Below are positions 16,529 to 24,066 of a stretch of DNA of 49,711 bases, piece by piece. The notes under the pieces were generated by a model. That model made no database searches. It was not told where the DNA came from and was given only the letters and a program-made list of their open reading frames with translations. Both the position numbers and the translations under genes were made by a program. Source of the DNA: Verrucomicrobiota bacterium. Its GTDB lineage: Bacteria > Verrucomicrobiota > Verrucomicrobiia > Limisphaerales > UBA8199. Within the stretch, counting starts at the first letter, position 1. Every line of letters starts with the position of its first letter. The DNA is taken from positions 1 through 49,711 of the forward strand of contig PSRM01000015.1 of NCBI GenBank assembly GCA_003176045.1, given 5' to 3'.

Positions 16529-17002
16529 ATGTCCACCCAATTCGATTTCGTCAGCGCCACAGACAAACCCGCCTTGCTGGCCTTCTCAACACCAGAATGG
16601 CTGGAGGCGGCCCGTTCCGCTCTCAATGAATTGGGCTATAAAGTCCACACCGCCGCCACGCACGGCGATTTTCTCATTCGCTTCAGCCAAATCCGTTATC
16701 AGGTCGTGATTGTCGAAGAGCTGTTTGCCGCCAACGAAGTGAGCGAAAACCTCACCTTGCGCGCCCTCCAAACCATGCCCATGGCCCAGCGGCGTCACTC
16801 GACGGTGATTCTGTTTGGCAATTCGTTCCAGACTTTCACTCCCATGCAGGCTTTCCAGCACAGCGTCCACGCCGTCATCAGCCCCTCCGAGCTATTCCTC
16901 CTCAAGCAACTCATCGAGAAAGCTATAGCCGACAACTTTCTCTTCCTTCACGCCTACCGCGAAGCGCAGGCAAACGCATATTCGACGGCGAAACCGGATT
17001 AA
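16529..17002 (+). CDS. Degenerate receiver-like protein next to the PilT pair
   Basis: 157 residues with no confident family. The pattern suggests a CheY-like alpha/beta fold: KPALLAFSTPEWLEAARSAL as first strand and helix, YQVVIVEELF as third strand, and HSTVILFGNSF as a later strand. At the place where receivers carry the phosphorylated Asp (VVxxD), this protein has Glu in VVIVEE, so it would not be phosphorylated normally. It follows the two retraction ATPases on the same strand after a repeat-rich 180-bp gap. Its 3' end overlaps the end of the convergent glycosyltransferase gene by 80 bp. A pilus-linked regulatory role is only a suggestion. Confidence 0.65.
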   Translation: MSTQFDFVSATDKPALLAFSTPEWLEAARSALNELGYKVHTAATHGDFLIRFSQIRYQVVIVEELFAANEVSENLTLRALQTMPMAQRRHSTVILFGNSFQTFTPMQAFQHSVHAVISPSELFLLKQLIEKAIADNFLFLHAYREAQANAYSTAKPD

Positions 17003-18188
17003 AGGTCTTCACTGGCGGTTCGATTCGATGAAGAGGTTCGCTGGGGCGACCGGGCACAAGTAATTTCTCCCAAACGCTCAAGGTTTGGGCTGCAACTCTC
17101 TTCCATTCAAATCGTTGCGCACGAAGTAGCCCGGCCGCGCTAAGCTGGTTCCGCGCTTTTCCATCACCTGCCAAACGCGTCAACTCTTCAGCAATACTCG
17201 CCGTGTCCTCGGGGTCCACAATTGCCGCGGCGCGATCGACCACCTCGCCCAAAGCGCCGCGGGTGGAGGAGATGACTGGGCAGCCGCAGGCCATGGCTTC
17301 TAGCGGGGGGAAACCGAAGCCTTCGTAGAGAGAGGGGTAGATGAAGACATCGGCGGCGCGGTAGAGGTCGGGAAGGGCATTGTCCGGTACGAAGCCCAGG
17401 CAGCGGATGTCCGGGTTAAACATCGAGCACCGGATCGCTCGATGGATCTCTTCTGGTCCGTGCCAGTCGCTCCCAGCCAGGACAAGCTGCCAGTCGGATT
17501 TAGTTGAGCTCTTGAATTGCTCGAAGGCAGCAATCAACCGCACATGGTTTTTGGCTGGGTGCTCGAGTCGGGCCACGTAGAGAAAGAAAGGGCGATTCAG
17601 GCCGTACTTTTCCGCAACCATGGTTTTCGCTCGTTCGCGGGGGCCGGGGAAAAATCGTTCATGGTCCAGGCCATTGTGAATGACTGTGATGCGATTCGGA
17701 GAAAGACGGAAAAAATGCACCAAATCTCGCGCCGTTTGATTGCTCACAGCGATGATGTGGTCCTGACGTTTTGCGAGTTGTCGCGCCACCACTCTGCCAT
17801 AGAGCATCCGTTTCCAATCATACTTTCCGGCCAAGTGGAACGGGGCCAGGTCGTGGATGGTGGCTACCAGGCGGCATGGTCGGGGCCAAAGCATCCGGCG
17901 ATATGTGGGGACGTGCAGGGCGTCCAGGCCCAGTTGGAGAGCCAGTGTTGGCAGACGGGTTTGGTGCCATAGGATATTCTTTATCGCTGGCCGATGCTCT
18001 TCGGATACCGGGATCAACACAATCTGTTCCCGCGCGAAATTAAAGAGCGGAAGATCCTCTTCCAATACGAACAGGCTGAATTTGTGGACATCAGCGTGAG
18101 GCAGTAGTGCTCGAATAAGGGCCAGGAGGTACTGGCCCACGCCGCTGCGGCCGCGATCCAGGACGGAAGTCGAGATGCCGATGTGCAT
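16923..18188 (-). CDS. GT4-family (GT-B fold) glycosyltransferase
   Basis: 421 residues of the glycosyltransferase family 1/4 type. The N-terminal Rossmann half starts IGISTSVLDRGRSGVGQYL, with the Gly-rich loop. The linker motif VIHNGLDHERFFPG and the C-terminal donor-binding motif SLYEGFGFPPLEAMACGCPV (E-x7-E pattern) are clear. It should transfer a sugar from a nucleotide donor onto a lipid- or glycan-linked acceptor at the cytoplasmic membrane. It is last in a minus-strand run with a GT2 fusion, a PPTase and a WecB-like transferase, suggesting surface polysaccharide assembly. The last 25 or so residues are Arg/Pro-rich and lie in the overlap with the opposite-strand gene. Five 9-bp AT-rich repeats occupy the leader. 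Confidence 0.9.
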   Translation of the reverse strand: MHIGISTSVLDRGRSGVGQYLLALIRALLPHADVHKFSLFVLEEDLPLFNFAREQIVLIPVSEEHRPAIKNILWHQTRLPTLALQLGLDALHVPTYRRMLWPRPCRLVATIHDLAPFHLAGKYDWKRMLYGRVVARQLAKRQDHIIAVSNQTARDLVHFFRLSPNRITVIHNGLDHERFFPGPRERAKTMVAEKYGLNRPFFLYVARLEHPAKNHVRLIAAFEQFKSSTKSDWQLVLAGSDWHGPEEIHRAIRCSMFNPDIRCLGFVPDNALPDLYRAADVFIYPSLYEGFGFPPLEAMACGCPVISSTRGALGEVVDRAAAIVDPEDTASIAEELTRLAGDGKARNQLSAAGLLRAQRFEWKRVAAQTLSVWEKLLVPGRPSEPLHRIEPPVKTFNPVSPSNMRLPALRGRREGRESCRL

Positions 18189-18200
18189 CGCTCGAAAAGA

Positions 18201-18245
18201 GTTAAATGGGTTAAATGAGTTAAATGGGTTAAATAGGTTACATGG
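18201..18245. repeat. Five GTTAAATGG-type 9-bp repeats
   Basis: The units begin 12 bases upstream of the minus-strand glycosyltransferase start. As transcribed they read YYATTTAAC. Confidence 0.85.
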
Positions 18246-18268
18246 GGACTGCAGCCGGTTACCTGAAG

Positions 18269-19321
18269 TTAACTGTGGGCAGAAGCCTGTTTGTAGGGGA
18301 CGACGTTATGGTCCTGGTTCGGATTTGGATGCTGATTATCGCTCACCGGCACGCGAACCAGGCTTTCGGACTTCGAGCTTCGGAATTCGGATTTCGGACC
18401 TTCAGCTCGCATTTTTAGGATTTGGAACCAAAAACATTGGGCCAGAACGCCCCACCCAAAACTCCAGAGGTCTTTCACGTAACGCTTGAACAGCCGCCGC
18501 GGTTCCTGGATCATGCGATAAATCCATTCCAGGCCGCTACGTTGCATCCAGAGCGGGGCGCGCTTAAGACGTCCGGCCAGAAAATCAATAGTGCCACCCA
18601 CCCCAATCATGACCGGCACACCCAGGGACTGGTAGTACATGGCCATCCACTTTTCCTGCTTGGGGCAGCCGAATGAGACCAGCAGCAAATCCGGCTGCGC
18701 CGCCTTGATGCGCCCGGCGATGGCCTCATGATCCATTTCCAGCAGGTCGCGATAGGGAGGCGAATAGTGGCCGGCGATATTGAGGTGAGGATATTGGGCG
18801 CGCACTCGCGCAACGGCAGCTTCGGCGGACTCAGGGGCTGCGCCGAGAAAGAAAACGCTATATCCTTTTTCTGAGGCGCGTTGGAGAAGGAGTGGAACCA
18901 GATCAGAGCCGGCCACTCGTTCGGGCAAAGGATTACCGAGCAGGCGCGAAACCCACAGCAGCGGTGTGCCATCACACAGCACCAGAGGGGCACCACAGAG
19001 GATTCGCCGCAGTTCCACGTCTGTTTGGGCCTGCACCACAAAATCCACATTGGCCGTAGCAATGTAATGCGGTCGGCGCGAGGCGATCATGGTCTCGATA
19101 ATCGCAACCGTCTCGCGCATGGTAACGTTATCGAAAGGCACGCCCATGATTGCGATAGGGGGGCGATCGCGGTGCAACGCGGATTTCGCATCTGCGGAGG
19201 AGACAGCGCCGCTGTAGGGGACGTAAGGAGTCCCTGTTTGGCGCCGGATCCCGGAAGGTGACTCCTTACGTCGTCCCCTACAATGTCTCGGCGTTTGAGT
19301 ACCCCTGGCGATAATAGTCAT
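18269..19321 (-). CDS. WecB/TagA/CpsF-family glycosyltransferase
   Basis: 350 residues from an ATG that overlaps the upstream PPTase stop as TAATG. The GT26 core begins IAIMGVPFDNVTMRETVAII. It includes LCDGTPLLWVSRLLG, VAGSDLVPLLL, LLLVSFGCPKQEKWM and GVGGTIDFLAGRLKRAP. Family members transfer N-acetylmannosaminuronic or N-acetylmannosaminyl type sugars to undecaprenyl-linked acceptors. Both ends are built from repeat DNA. Residues about 14-37 come from the inverted repeat at 19213-19282. The last 45 or so come from TTCGGAY heptamers and half of the same inverted repeat, giving peptides such as KSEFRSSKSES. Confidence 0.88.
   Translation of the reverse strand: MTIIARGTQTPRHCRGRRKESPSGIRRQTGTPYVPYSGAVSSADAKSALHRDRPPIAIMGVPFDNVTMRETVAIIETMIASRRPHYIATANVDFVVQAQTDVELRRILCGAPLVLCDGTPLLWVSRLLGNPLPERVAGSDLVPLLLQRASEKGYSVFFLGAAPESAEAAVARVRAQYPHLNIAGHYSPPYRDLLEMDHEAIAGRIKAAQPDLLLVSFGCPKQEKWMAMYYQSLGVPVMIGVGGTIDFLAGRLKRAPLWMQRSGLEWIYRMIQEPRRLFKRYVKDLWSFGWGVLAQCFWFQILKMRAEGPKSEFRSSKSESLVRVPVSDNQHPNPNQDHNVVPYKQASAHS
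18292..18420. repeat. Repeat DNA forming the 3' end of the WecB-like gene
   Basis: A half copy of the TGTAGGGGACGACG element lies at 18292-18313. TTCGGAC/TTCGAGC/TTCGGAT-type heptamers follow at about 18365-18405. The minus-strand frame stays open through both. Confidence 0.7.
19213..19282. repeat. 70-bp inverted repeat with TGTAGGGGACG ends, inside coding frame
   Basis: The left arm TGTAGGGGACGTAAGGAGT faces the right arm ACTCCTTACGTCGTCCCC plus TACA. The left arm lacks one ACG relative to the right. The same element is found at 31549-31621 inside the AddB-like gene, with a different centre. Confidence 0.85.
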
Positions 19322-20169
19322 TAAAACTCCTCCCATTTCCAACTGCGCATGGTGACATTGGGCGCCTCGATTGCTACCGCTGCCGCGTAGCCGCTGGCAG
19401 GAGAGAGTTCGCGCATGGTCCATTTTGCGGGCGACGCATGACCTCTGGGTAGCCGCAGTAAGCGGGCTTCCGCCTCTGGATAGAAGGAGACCTCGACACG
19501 ATTGAGCAATGAGCCGATGCCCTCGCCCGTGGCCTTGAGCCAGGCCTCTTTTCTGGTCCAGAGATTGAAAAAGGCATCCGGCTGCTGTGCCGCCGGCAGC
19601 TTCCGAAACGCGCTGTTTTCTCGCGGGGAGAAGAAGCGCTCAACGAGATCGGTCGCATCCTCCATTGGCCGAATCCGCTCGATGTCCACACCGATGGCTC
19701 CGGCCCGCGTTACGGCCAGAAGCATCAAATCATCCGAGTGCGACAGATTAAATTGCAAGCCGCAGCGCGCGTAAGAACCAGCTAAAGCAGGCTTGCCATA
19801 AGGGCCTATCTTAAACTCCAAAGCCTTTCCCCAGGTATTGTCCCGCAGATACCGGGAAAGAATTACTCGCAGGATACCGTGCGCGGCGACAAACCGATCC
19901 CGCAGTTTGTCAAAATGGAATCTGGCGACTTGTTGCAACTCGGCACGGGAAAGCGTCTCACGAAGCCGGCTCGGCACTTCGCCCGTCAAATCCAGCCCTG
20001 CCACCCAGATATGCGCGTCGTGAGCAAGCGCATCAAAAACCGGTGCGGAAGGCGGATACCAAGCGGTCAGAGTAGGGCAGGCGTCTCGCCTGCCCTTTGA
20101 AGGAAAGACGCTGGCGCTCGGGGCAGGCGAGACGCCTGCCCTGCTTTTTTCCAGAAGCGTATCAACCAT
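19321..20169 (-). CDS. Sfp-type 4'-phosphopantetheinyl transferase
   Basis: 282 residues. The enzyme class moves phosphopantetheine from CoA to a serine of a carrier protein. The signature motifs are clear: GVDIERI at 160-166 with the Mg-binding Asp and Glu, and WTRKEAWLKATGEG at 204-217. NLSHSDD at 141-147 is also typical. Residues 9-34 are encoded by the palindromic element at 20071-20145 and give AGVSPAPS...RRDACPT; they are outside the fold. The start overlaps the stop of the upstream GT2 fusion gene by 8 bp, and its own stop overlaps the wecB-like start. No carrier-protein or synthase gene is in the window, so its substrate is encoded elsewhere. Confidence 0.9.
   Translation of the reverse strand: MVDTLLEKSRAGVSPAPSASVFPSKGRRDACPTLTAWYPPSAPVFDALAHDAHIWVAGLDLTGEVPSRLRETLSRAELQQVARFHFDKLRDRFVAAHGILRVILSRYLRDNTWGKALEFKIGPYGKPALAGSYARCGLQFNLSHSDDLMLLAVTRAGAIGVDIERIRPMEDATDLVERFFSPRENSAFRKLPAAQQPDAFFNLWTRKEAWLKATGEGIGSLLNRVEVSFYPEAEARLLRLPRGHASPAKWTMRELSPASGYAAAVAIEAPNVTMRSWKWEEF
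20071..20145. repeat. Inverted repeat GGGCAGGCGTCTCGCCTGCCC family
   Basis: Two self-palindromic arms, 20071-20095 and 20121-20145, are also complementary to each other. They flank a 25-bp centre. The element supplies residues 9-34 of the PPTase in frame. Confidence 0.85.
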
Positions 20170-22786
20170 ATCTTTGCCAGATTGCTTTGTAGGCGCTCAC
20201 CCATCCGTCCCACTCGGTGGCCTGGGTTTCGAGCTGGTTTTGCAAATGACGCACGACTTCTGCATCTTCAAGGGACTCCTCCCAAAGAAGCAAGGGCAGG
20301 GTGTTTAATAATCGCTCCCGCGGATAGCTAAATGCCCGTGAACTCAATGCACCTCGCGGGCCGAAGGTCCTCAAGTTCAGCAGCCAATTTCGCGCAGGAG
20401 AAGTGCCGGACAATTTTTTTTCGGTGCTGCACGAGTAGGCACGCGCGGATGAGAAGGAGCAATCCAGCCTTCGGCTCTCGAGCCAGAGCCAGACACGCAG
20501 GGCCAGGACGCAGATTTCATGATGTTGCGCCTTAAGAACGTCGATAGCGACGTTGTGACGAACGGGTTGCAATTTGAATTTGACCCCCGCGGCGTGATGA
20601 TCGAGCAGTTGAGAGGCGAACCCGTGCGGGACGAAATCTTCCACGTCCGAATCATCAGTCCCGGAGGGACGACAGACAATAGCCCAGCGTTTCAACGCTG
20701 GGATGGTCCTGGGCGAGTGATGTAAGTCCCGTAGGGACGACAGAGCCTCGCCTTCGCTTCTGCCGTCCCTACGGGACTTGCTCGAAGGACCGTCCGCAAC
20801 CCAGCGTTGAAACGCTGGGCTATTGTCTGTCGTCCCTACGGGACTAAGAAGGGCAGAAGCTCCGGCACCATGGGCCAATACCTCCTGTTCGACGCAGTCG
20901 CTGTTCGCGTGCTCGGGAATTAGAGCTGCCATGTCTGCCAAGCGCTTATGTCTCTTGATGCAGCTCTGATCATACTGTCCGAAGGCCGCCAAAATTGCAT
21001 CGCCGAGGGCCAGTTGTGCTTTGGCGATGTTTCGGCCTATGAAATCGGCCTGTTCAGGGTCCAGGCTTGAACGGCGCAACATGCCTTTCGCCAACAGCAG
21101 TCCTGTGCAGCGATTCAAGAGCAGGCGTGTGGCTTCGGAGGGTGGTATCTCATTTGCCTTGAGATGGTGCCGGCAATTTTTAAAGAGGTCGGCTGGACCT
21201 CGAACAATATGGTGCCCCGCCACAAGGTCATGGCTGTACATGGTGATTCGTCCACGCTCAAACTCAGCGAGCGAAGCTATTTTGAATTCTACATGAAGGC
21301 CGGCTTTCGAAGAGAGCTTCTGCGACAGGGACTCCAATCGCGCGCCGTATCTGCGCTCGTTGAGCATGGAATTGCCTGCCGTGAATACGTAGAACTCGAG
21401 ATCATTGTAGGGCTGATCGCCCTGTTCTGTTTTCAAAACGCCCCCTTCGCCCCGGCCATAGCCGCCGCCGAGCACGATGGCGTCCAGCCGGCGTGAGGGG
21501 ATGATAACCTGGATGCCTCTGGAGACGCGCTCACATAATGAATTTAGGTACTCTTCAAGTTCTTCGCTTCCGTCAATGGTGAAGCGCGGACGCGGCTCCG
21601 GCTGGGGACGAGTACGGATAGTACCCGTCTGCCTGGTGTTCGAAAGCGGCGGAATACGCCGCACTCCAAGCGCTTCGCACGTTTCCGGGGTCGCTTGACC
21701 CGGAGCCCGGGCGTCCTCACCCGCGGCGGCCCATTCGCGGGCAGGCTCTCGATCAATCTGAAACGTCCTTGCGCGTTCGGGGCTGCGGCGGGTGAGGACA
21801 GCCGCGCTCCTGGCTGGCCGCGCCACGAACGCTTCGCTTGCTTCGCAGACTGGGGTGCTGCCTGGCGAGGATTCGATTCGCGTTGCCGAAGATGAACCGC
21901 CGCCTGGCATGGGATCTCCGATGGCACGATAAAACTCCCACCCGGCCCGAAAACCCGCCAGTCTTGCTTTTCGCTGGCGCCATCGGATTTGGGCGGCGTG
22001 CGGCAACTCACGGATGCGCCGTTGCCGGGCGCAATAGAAGGCATCGCGGCGGACATCATTCACCCAACCAAGCAACACGGTGCGCGGCCAATTCACATCC
22101 GCGCGATTCCCATCCCAAACGGCCGCCAGTGCCCTGGCCTCACCGAAACTTCGACGATAGGCCTGGTCGGGCGTGTAATTGTGCGAGTGCATTACGACGG
22201 ACTTCGGGCAGTAAACTACGTTATACCCTTGGGTTCGGCACCAGCGCGTGTATTCGTCGTCTTCGGAATATTGCATGGTCTCCAGAAATCCGCGTTTAGC
22301 CCAGATATCCTTGCGCAAGCCGCTGCTGACCATGCTGAAAAAATGGGGCCAGCGCGTGGATTCGCGGTTTGGCCCGAAACAGCGTTCGTAATCGTGGGCA
22401 AAAACCGCCTGGCAATCCAGACGCGGAACTTGGCGACCAAAAACAGCCGCAGTCTGGGGATCCTGCAAGGCCATGACCATTGGCCGTAGCCAATCCGTGC
22501 CCTGGGGCGTGGCATCGGCGTTCAGAAAAATCCCGAACTCCGATCGGGCCAATTGCATGCCCAGGTTCAGCACGCGGCTTGGGTTATACTGGCCTGGCTC
22601 GATCTGGATGAAATGGCGCGGGTGCGCTTTGCGAATAAGTTCGGCAGAACCGTCGGTCGAGCCTGAATCAATGACAATCAGTTCCCAGGATTTGTACTCC
22701 TGGGCCGTGATGGCGGGCAAGGTGTCGCGCAGCGCCCAACCCTCGTTGAACGAGCGCACCACAATGCTGACCAATTGACTGTCCAT
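20162..22786 (-). CDS. GT2 glycosyltransferase fused to a nucleotidyltransferase-like domain
   Basis: 874 residues from MDSQLVSIVVRSFNEGWALR. Residues 1-320 are a GT-A family 2 glycosyltransferase of rhamnosyltransferase type: VSIVVRSFNE, IVIDSGSTDGS, a FLNADATP Asp motif and YSEDDEYTRWC. After a repeat-derived linker, a domain from about residue 400 carries LDAIVLGGGYGRGEGG and NDLEFYV. This fits the GG...DxE core of pol-beta-like nucleotidyltransferases, followed by helices and MYSHDLVAGHHIVRG. Residues 648-710 are exactly one 189-bp palindromic element. The last 165 residues are partly hydrophobic-helical with no clear match. It may be a natural fusion or two genes joined when a stop was replaced by repeat DNA. 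Confidence 0.8.
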   Translation of the reverse strand: MDSQLVSIVVRSFNEGWALRDTLPAITAQEYKSWELIVIDSGSTDGSAELIRKAHPRHFIQIEPGQYNPSRVLNLGMQLARSEFGIFLNADATPQGTDWLRPMVMALQDPQTAAVFGRQVPRLDCQAVFAHDYERCFGPNRESTRWPHFFSMVSSGLRKDIWAKRGFLETMQYSEDDEYTRWCRTQGYNVVYCPKSVVMHSHNYTPDQAYRRSFGEARALAAVWDGNRADVNWPRTVLLGWVNDVRRDAFYCARQRRIRELPHAAQIRWRQRKARLAGFRAGWEFYRAIGDPMPGGGSSSATRIESSPGSTPVCEASEAFVARPARSAAVLTRRSPERARTFQIDREPAREWAAAGEDARAPGQATPETCEALGVRRIPPLSNTRQTGTIRTRPQPEPRPRFTIDGSEELEEYLNSLCERVSRGIQVIIPSRRLDAIVLGGGYGRGEGGVLKTEQGDQPYNDLEFYVFTAGNSMLNERRYGARLESLSQKLSSKAGLHVEFKIASLAEFERGRITMYSHDLVAGHHIVRGPADLFKNCRHHLKANEIPPSEATRLLLNRCTGLLLAKGMLRRSSLDPEQADFIGRNIAKAQLALGDAILAAFGQYDQSCIKRHKRLADMAALIPEHANSDCVEQEVLAHGAGASALLSPVGTTDNSPAFQRWVADGPSSKSRRDGRSEGEALSSLRDLHHSPRTIPALKRWAIVCRPSGTDDSDVEDFVPHGFASQLLDHHAAGVKFKLQPVRHNVAIDVLKAQHHEICVLALRVWLWLESRRLDCSFSSARAYSCSTEKKLSGTSPARNWLLNLRTFGPRGALSSRAFSYPRERLLNTLPLLLWEESLEDAEVVRHLQNQLETQATEWDGWVSAYKAIWQRYG
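20657..20845. repeat. 189-bp double palindrome inserted as 63 codons
   Basis: Outer arms of 46 bp differ by one base. Each holds a GTCCC-x-GGGAC palindrome, a CTATTGTCTGTCG spacer and an AGCGTTTCAACGCT hairpin. An inner pair, AAGTCCCGTAGGGACG/CGTCCCTACGGGACTT, is nested. The length is a multiple of three and the minus-strand frame passes without a stop. The related single arm is at 166-214. Confidence 0.9.
21642..21680. repeat. Half copy of the CACTCCAAACGCT element in a linker
   Basis: GAAAGCGGCGGAATACGCCG continues CACTCCAAGCGCTTCGC, matching the left arm of 7535-7632. On the minus strand it encodes EALGVRRIPPLS. The same element at 7535 would encode EAFGVRRIPPLS in the channel frame. Further GC-rich palindromes continue to about 21830. 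Confidence 0.75.
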
Positions 22787-22853
22787 GACAATAATAGTCC
22801 GACAGCCCCGCACAGGCGCAATGGTTGGAATACCCCATGGCCTCTAAAAACTT

Positions 22854-22988
22854 TGTCGTAAACTTTGTCGAGAACTTAGTCGAAAAGTTCGTTTTTCACT
22901 TTGTCTTTCACTTTGTCTTTCACTTTGTCGGACCCGTGTTTTTGACGAGTTTTCGACAAAGTGAAAGACAAAGTGAAAGACGAAGTGA
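22854..22988. repeat. 12-bp ACTTTGTC tandem repeat ending in a 35-bp hairpin
   Basis: Degenerate units of the form xxACTTTGTCxx run from 22854. The last three, TCACTTTGTCTT, form an arm at 22896-22930. This is complementary (one mismatch) to 22954-22988 across a 23-base loop. The block lies between the CDF gene 3' end and the GT2 gene leader, both minus strand. No long T-tract follows, so it is not a classical terminator. No gene is seen here. Confidence 0.85.
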
Positions 22989-22993
22989 TTTAA

Positions 22994-23872
22994 TTACCGC
23001 CGCGCCGGCTCAATATGCACCAGCACGTCGCGCACCCGGGGGACGCGCTTGCGCACGTTGTCCTTCACGTCGTGCGCGATTTCGTGCGAGCGTTGCACGG
23101 TCATTTGCGGATCAACCTCGACATGAAGATCGAAGTAATACTGATGTCCCATTTTCCGCGCGCGGCACTTTTCGACTCCTTCTACCCCCGGAGTTTCCGC
23201 TGCGATTCGCCGAACGCGCTCGACGATTTCCCGGTTCGGCGAGCGGTCCATCAAGTCATTAACCGCTGGACGCAGGAGGCGCCAGCCGTTCCAGGCCACG
23301 ACTACGGCGGCGCAGATGGCGGCGATATCGTCCGCGCGTTCATAACCTTTGCCGCCGACCAGCGCCACCACGATGCCGAGAGCGGCTGCCAGTGAGGTGA
23401 TGGCATCTGCCCGGTGGTGCCACGCATCAGCATGCACCGCTGGGCTCTGCACCGAAACAGATTCGTGATGCACAAAACGGAACAACCCCTCCTTCAAGCC
23501 GACAACCCCGATCAACACCAATAAGGTAAATAGCCTAGGGGCAGGCCGCGGTTCTGACAGCGAATGTACTGCCTCATAGGCGATCCAAACTGCTGCAAAT
23601 AACAGCAGGATTGCCACAAGCGCCGCGGCTAACGGTTCTGCTTTTCCATGACCGTAAGGATGATCTTCATCGGCGGGTTCCGCCGCAACCACAAGTCCGC
23701 GCCAGACGACCAAAGAGCTGAAAACATCCGTCAGCGATTCCACCGCGTCGGCCACCAATGCATGGGAATGGCCGGTGATGCCGGCGAGAAACTTGGAGGC
23801 GCTCAGGATGACGTTGATGGTCAATCCTACCAGCGTGGCCCGCAGCCCCCGTTTGAGCCGGGTTGTGCTCAC
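22994..23872 (-). CDS. Cation diffusion facilitator (CDF) metal transporter
   Basis: 292 residues with a GTG start giving MSTTRLKRGLRATLVGLTIN. CDF proteins export Zn, Fe, Mn, Co or Cd in exchange for protons. Site A motifs are visible: ADAVESLTDVFSS in the second helix (Asp42, Asp49) and HADAWHHRADA in the fifth. HPYGHGKAE is the typical loop after the third helix. The soluble C-terminal domain (DPQMTVQRSHEIAHDVKDNV, then VHIEP) fits the metal-binding ferredoxin-like CTD. The metal is not predictable with confidence. A GGATAAACACGGATG-type repeat lies just upstream and a very long hairpin just downstream. Confidence 0.92.
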   Translation of the reverse strand: MSTTRLKRGLRATLVGLTINVILSASKFLAGITGHSHALVADAVESLTDVFSSLVVWRGLVVAAEPADEDHPYGHGKAEPLAAALVAILLLFAAVWIAYEAVHSLSEPRPAPRLFTLLVLIGVVGLKEGLFRFVHHESVSVQSPAVHADAWHHRADAITSLAAALGIVVALVGGKGYERADDIAAICAAVVVAWNGWRLLRPAVNDLMDRSPNREIVERVRRIAAETPGVEGVEKCRARKMGHQYYFDLHVEVDPQMTVQRSHEIAHDVKDNVRKRVPRVRDVLVHIEPARR

Positions 23873-24066
23873 GAAGAGATTTTAACCACGGATAAACACG
23901 GATGAACACGGATGCGGTGTAGCTTCATCGGAGCGCGGACATTCCTGTCCGCAGCAACGTGCAAACGCCGGCGCGGCCGATTTCATTGAAAAAGCGCCCG
24001 AACTCTCATCGTTGTGTAGTGATCAACCCAAAAGCCTATCCGCCGGTTCACAATCGGGTGAGTCTC

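Noticed and set aside
22825-23262. Plus-strand frame encoding Phe/Val repeats (NFVENLVEKFVFHFVFHF)
   Set aside because: It is produced by the 12-bp ACTTTGTC tandem repeat and then runs antisense through the CDF gene.
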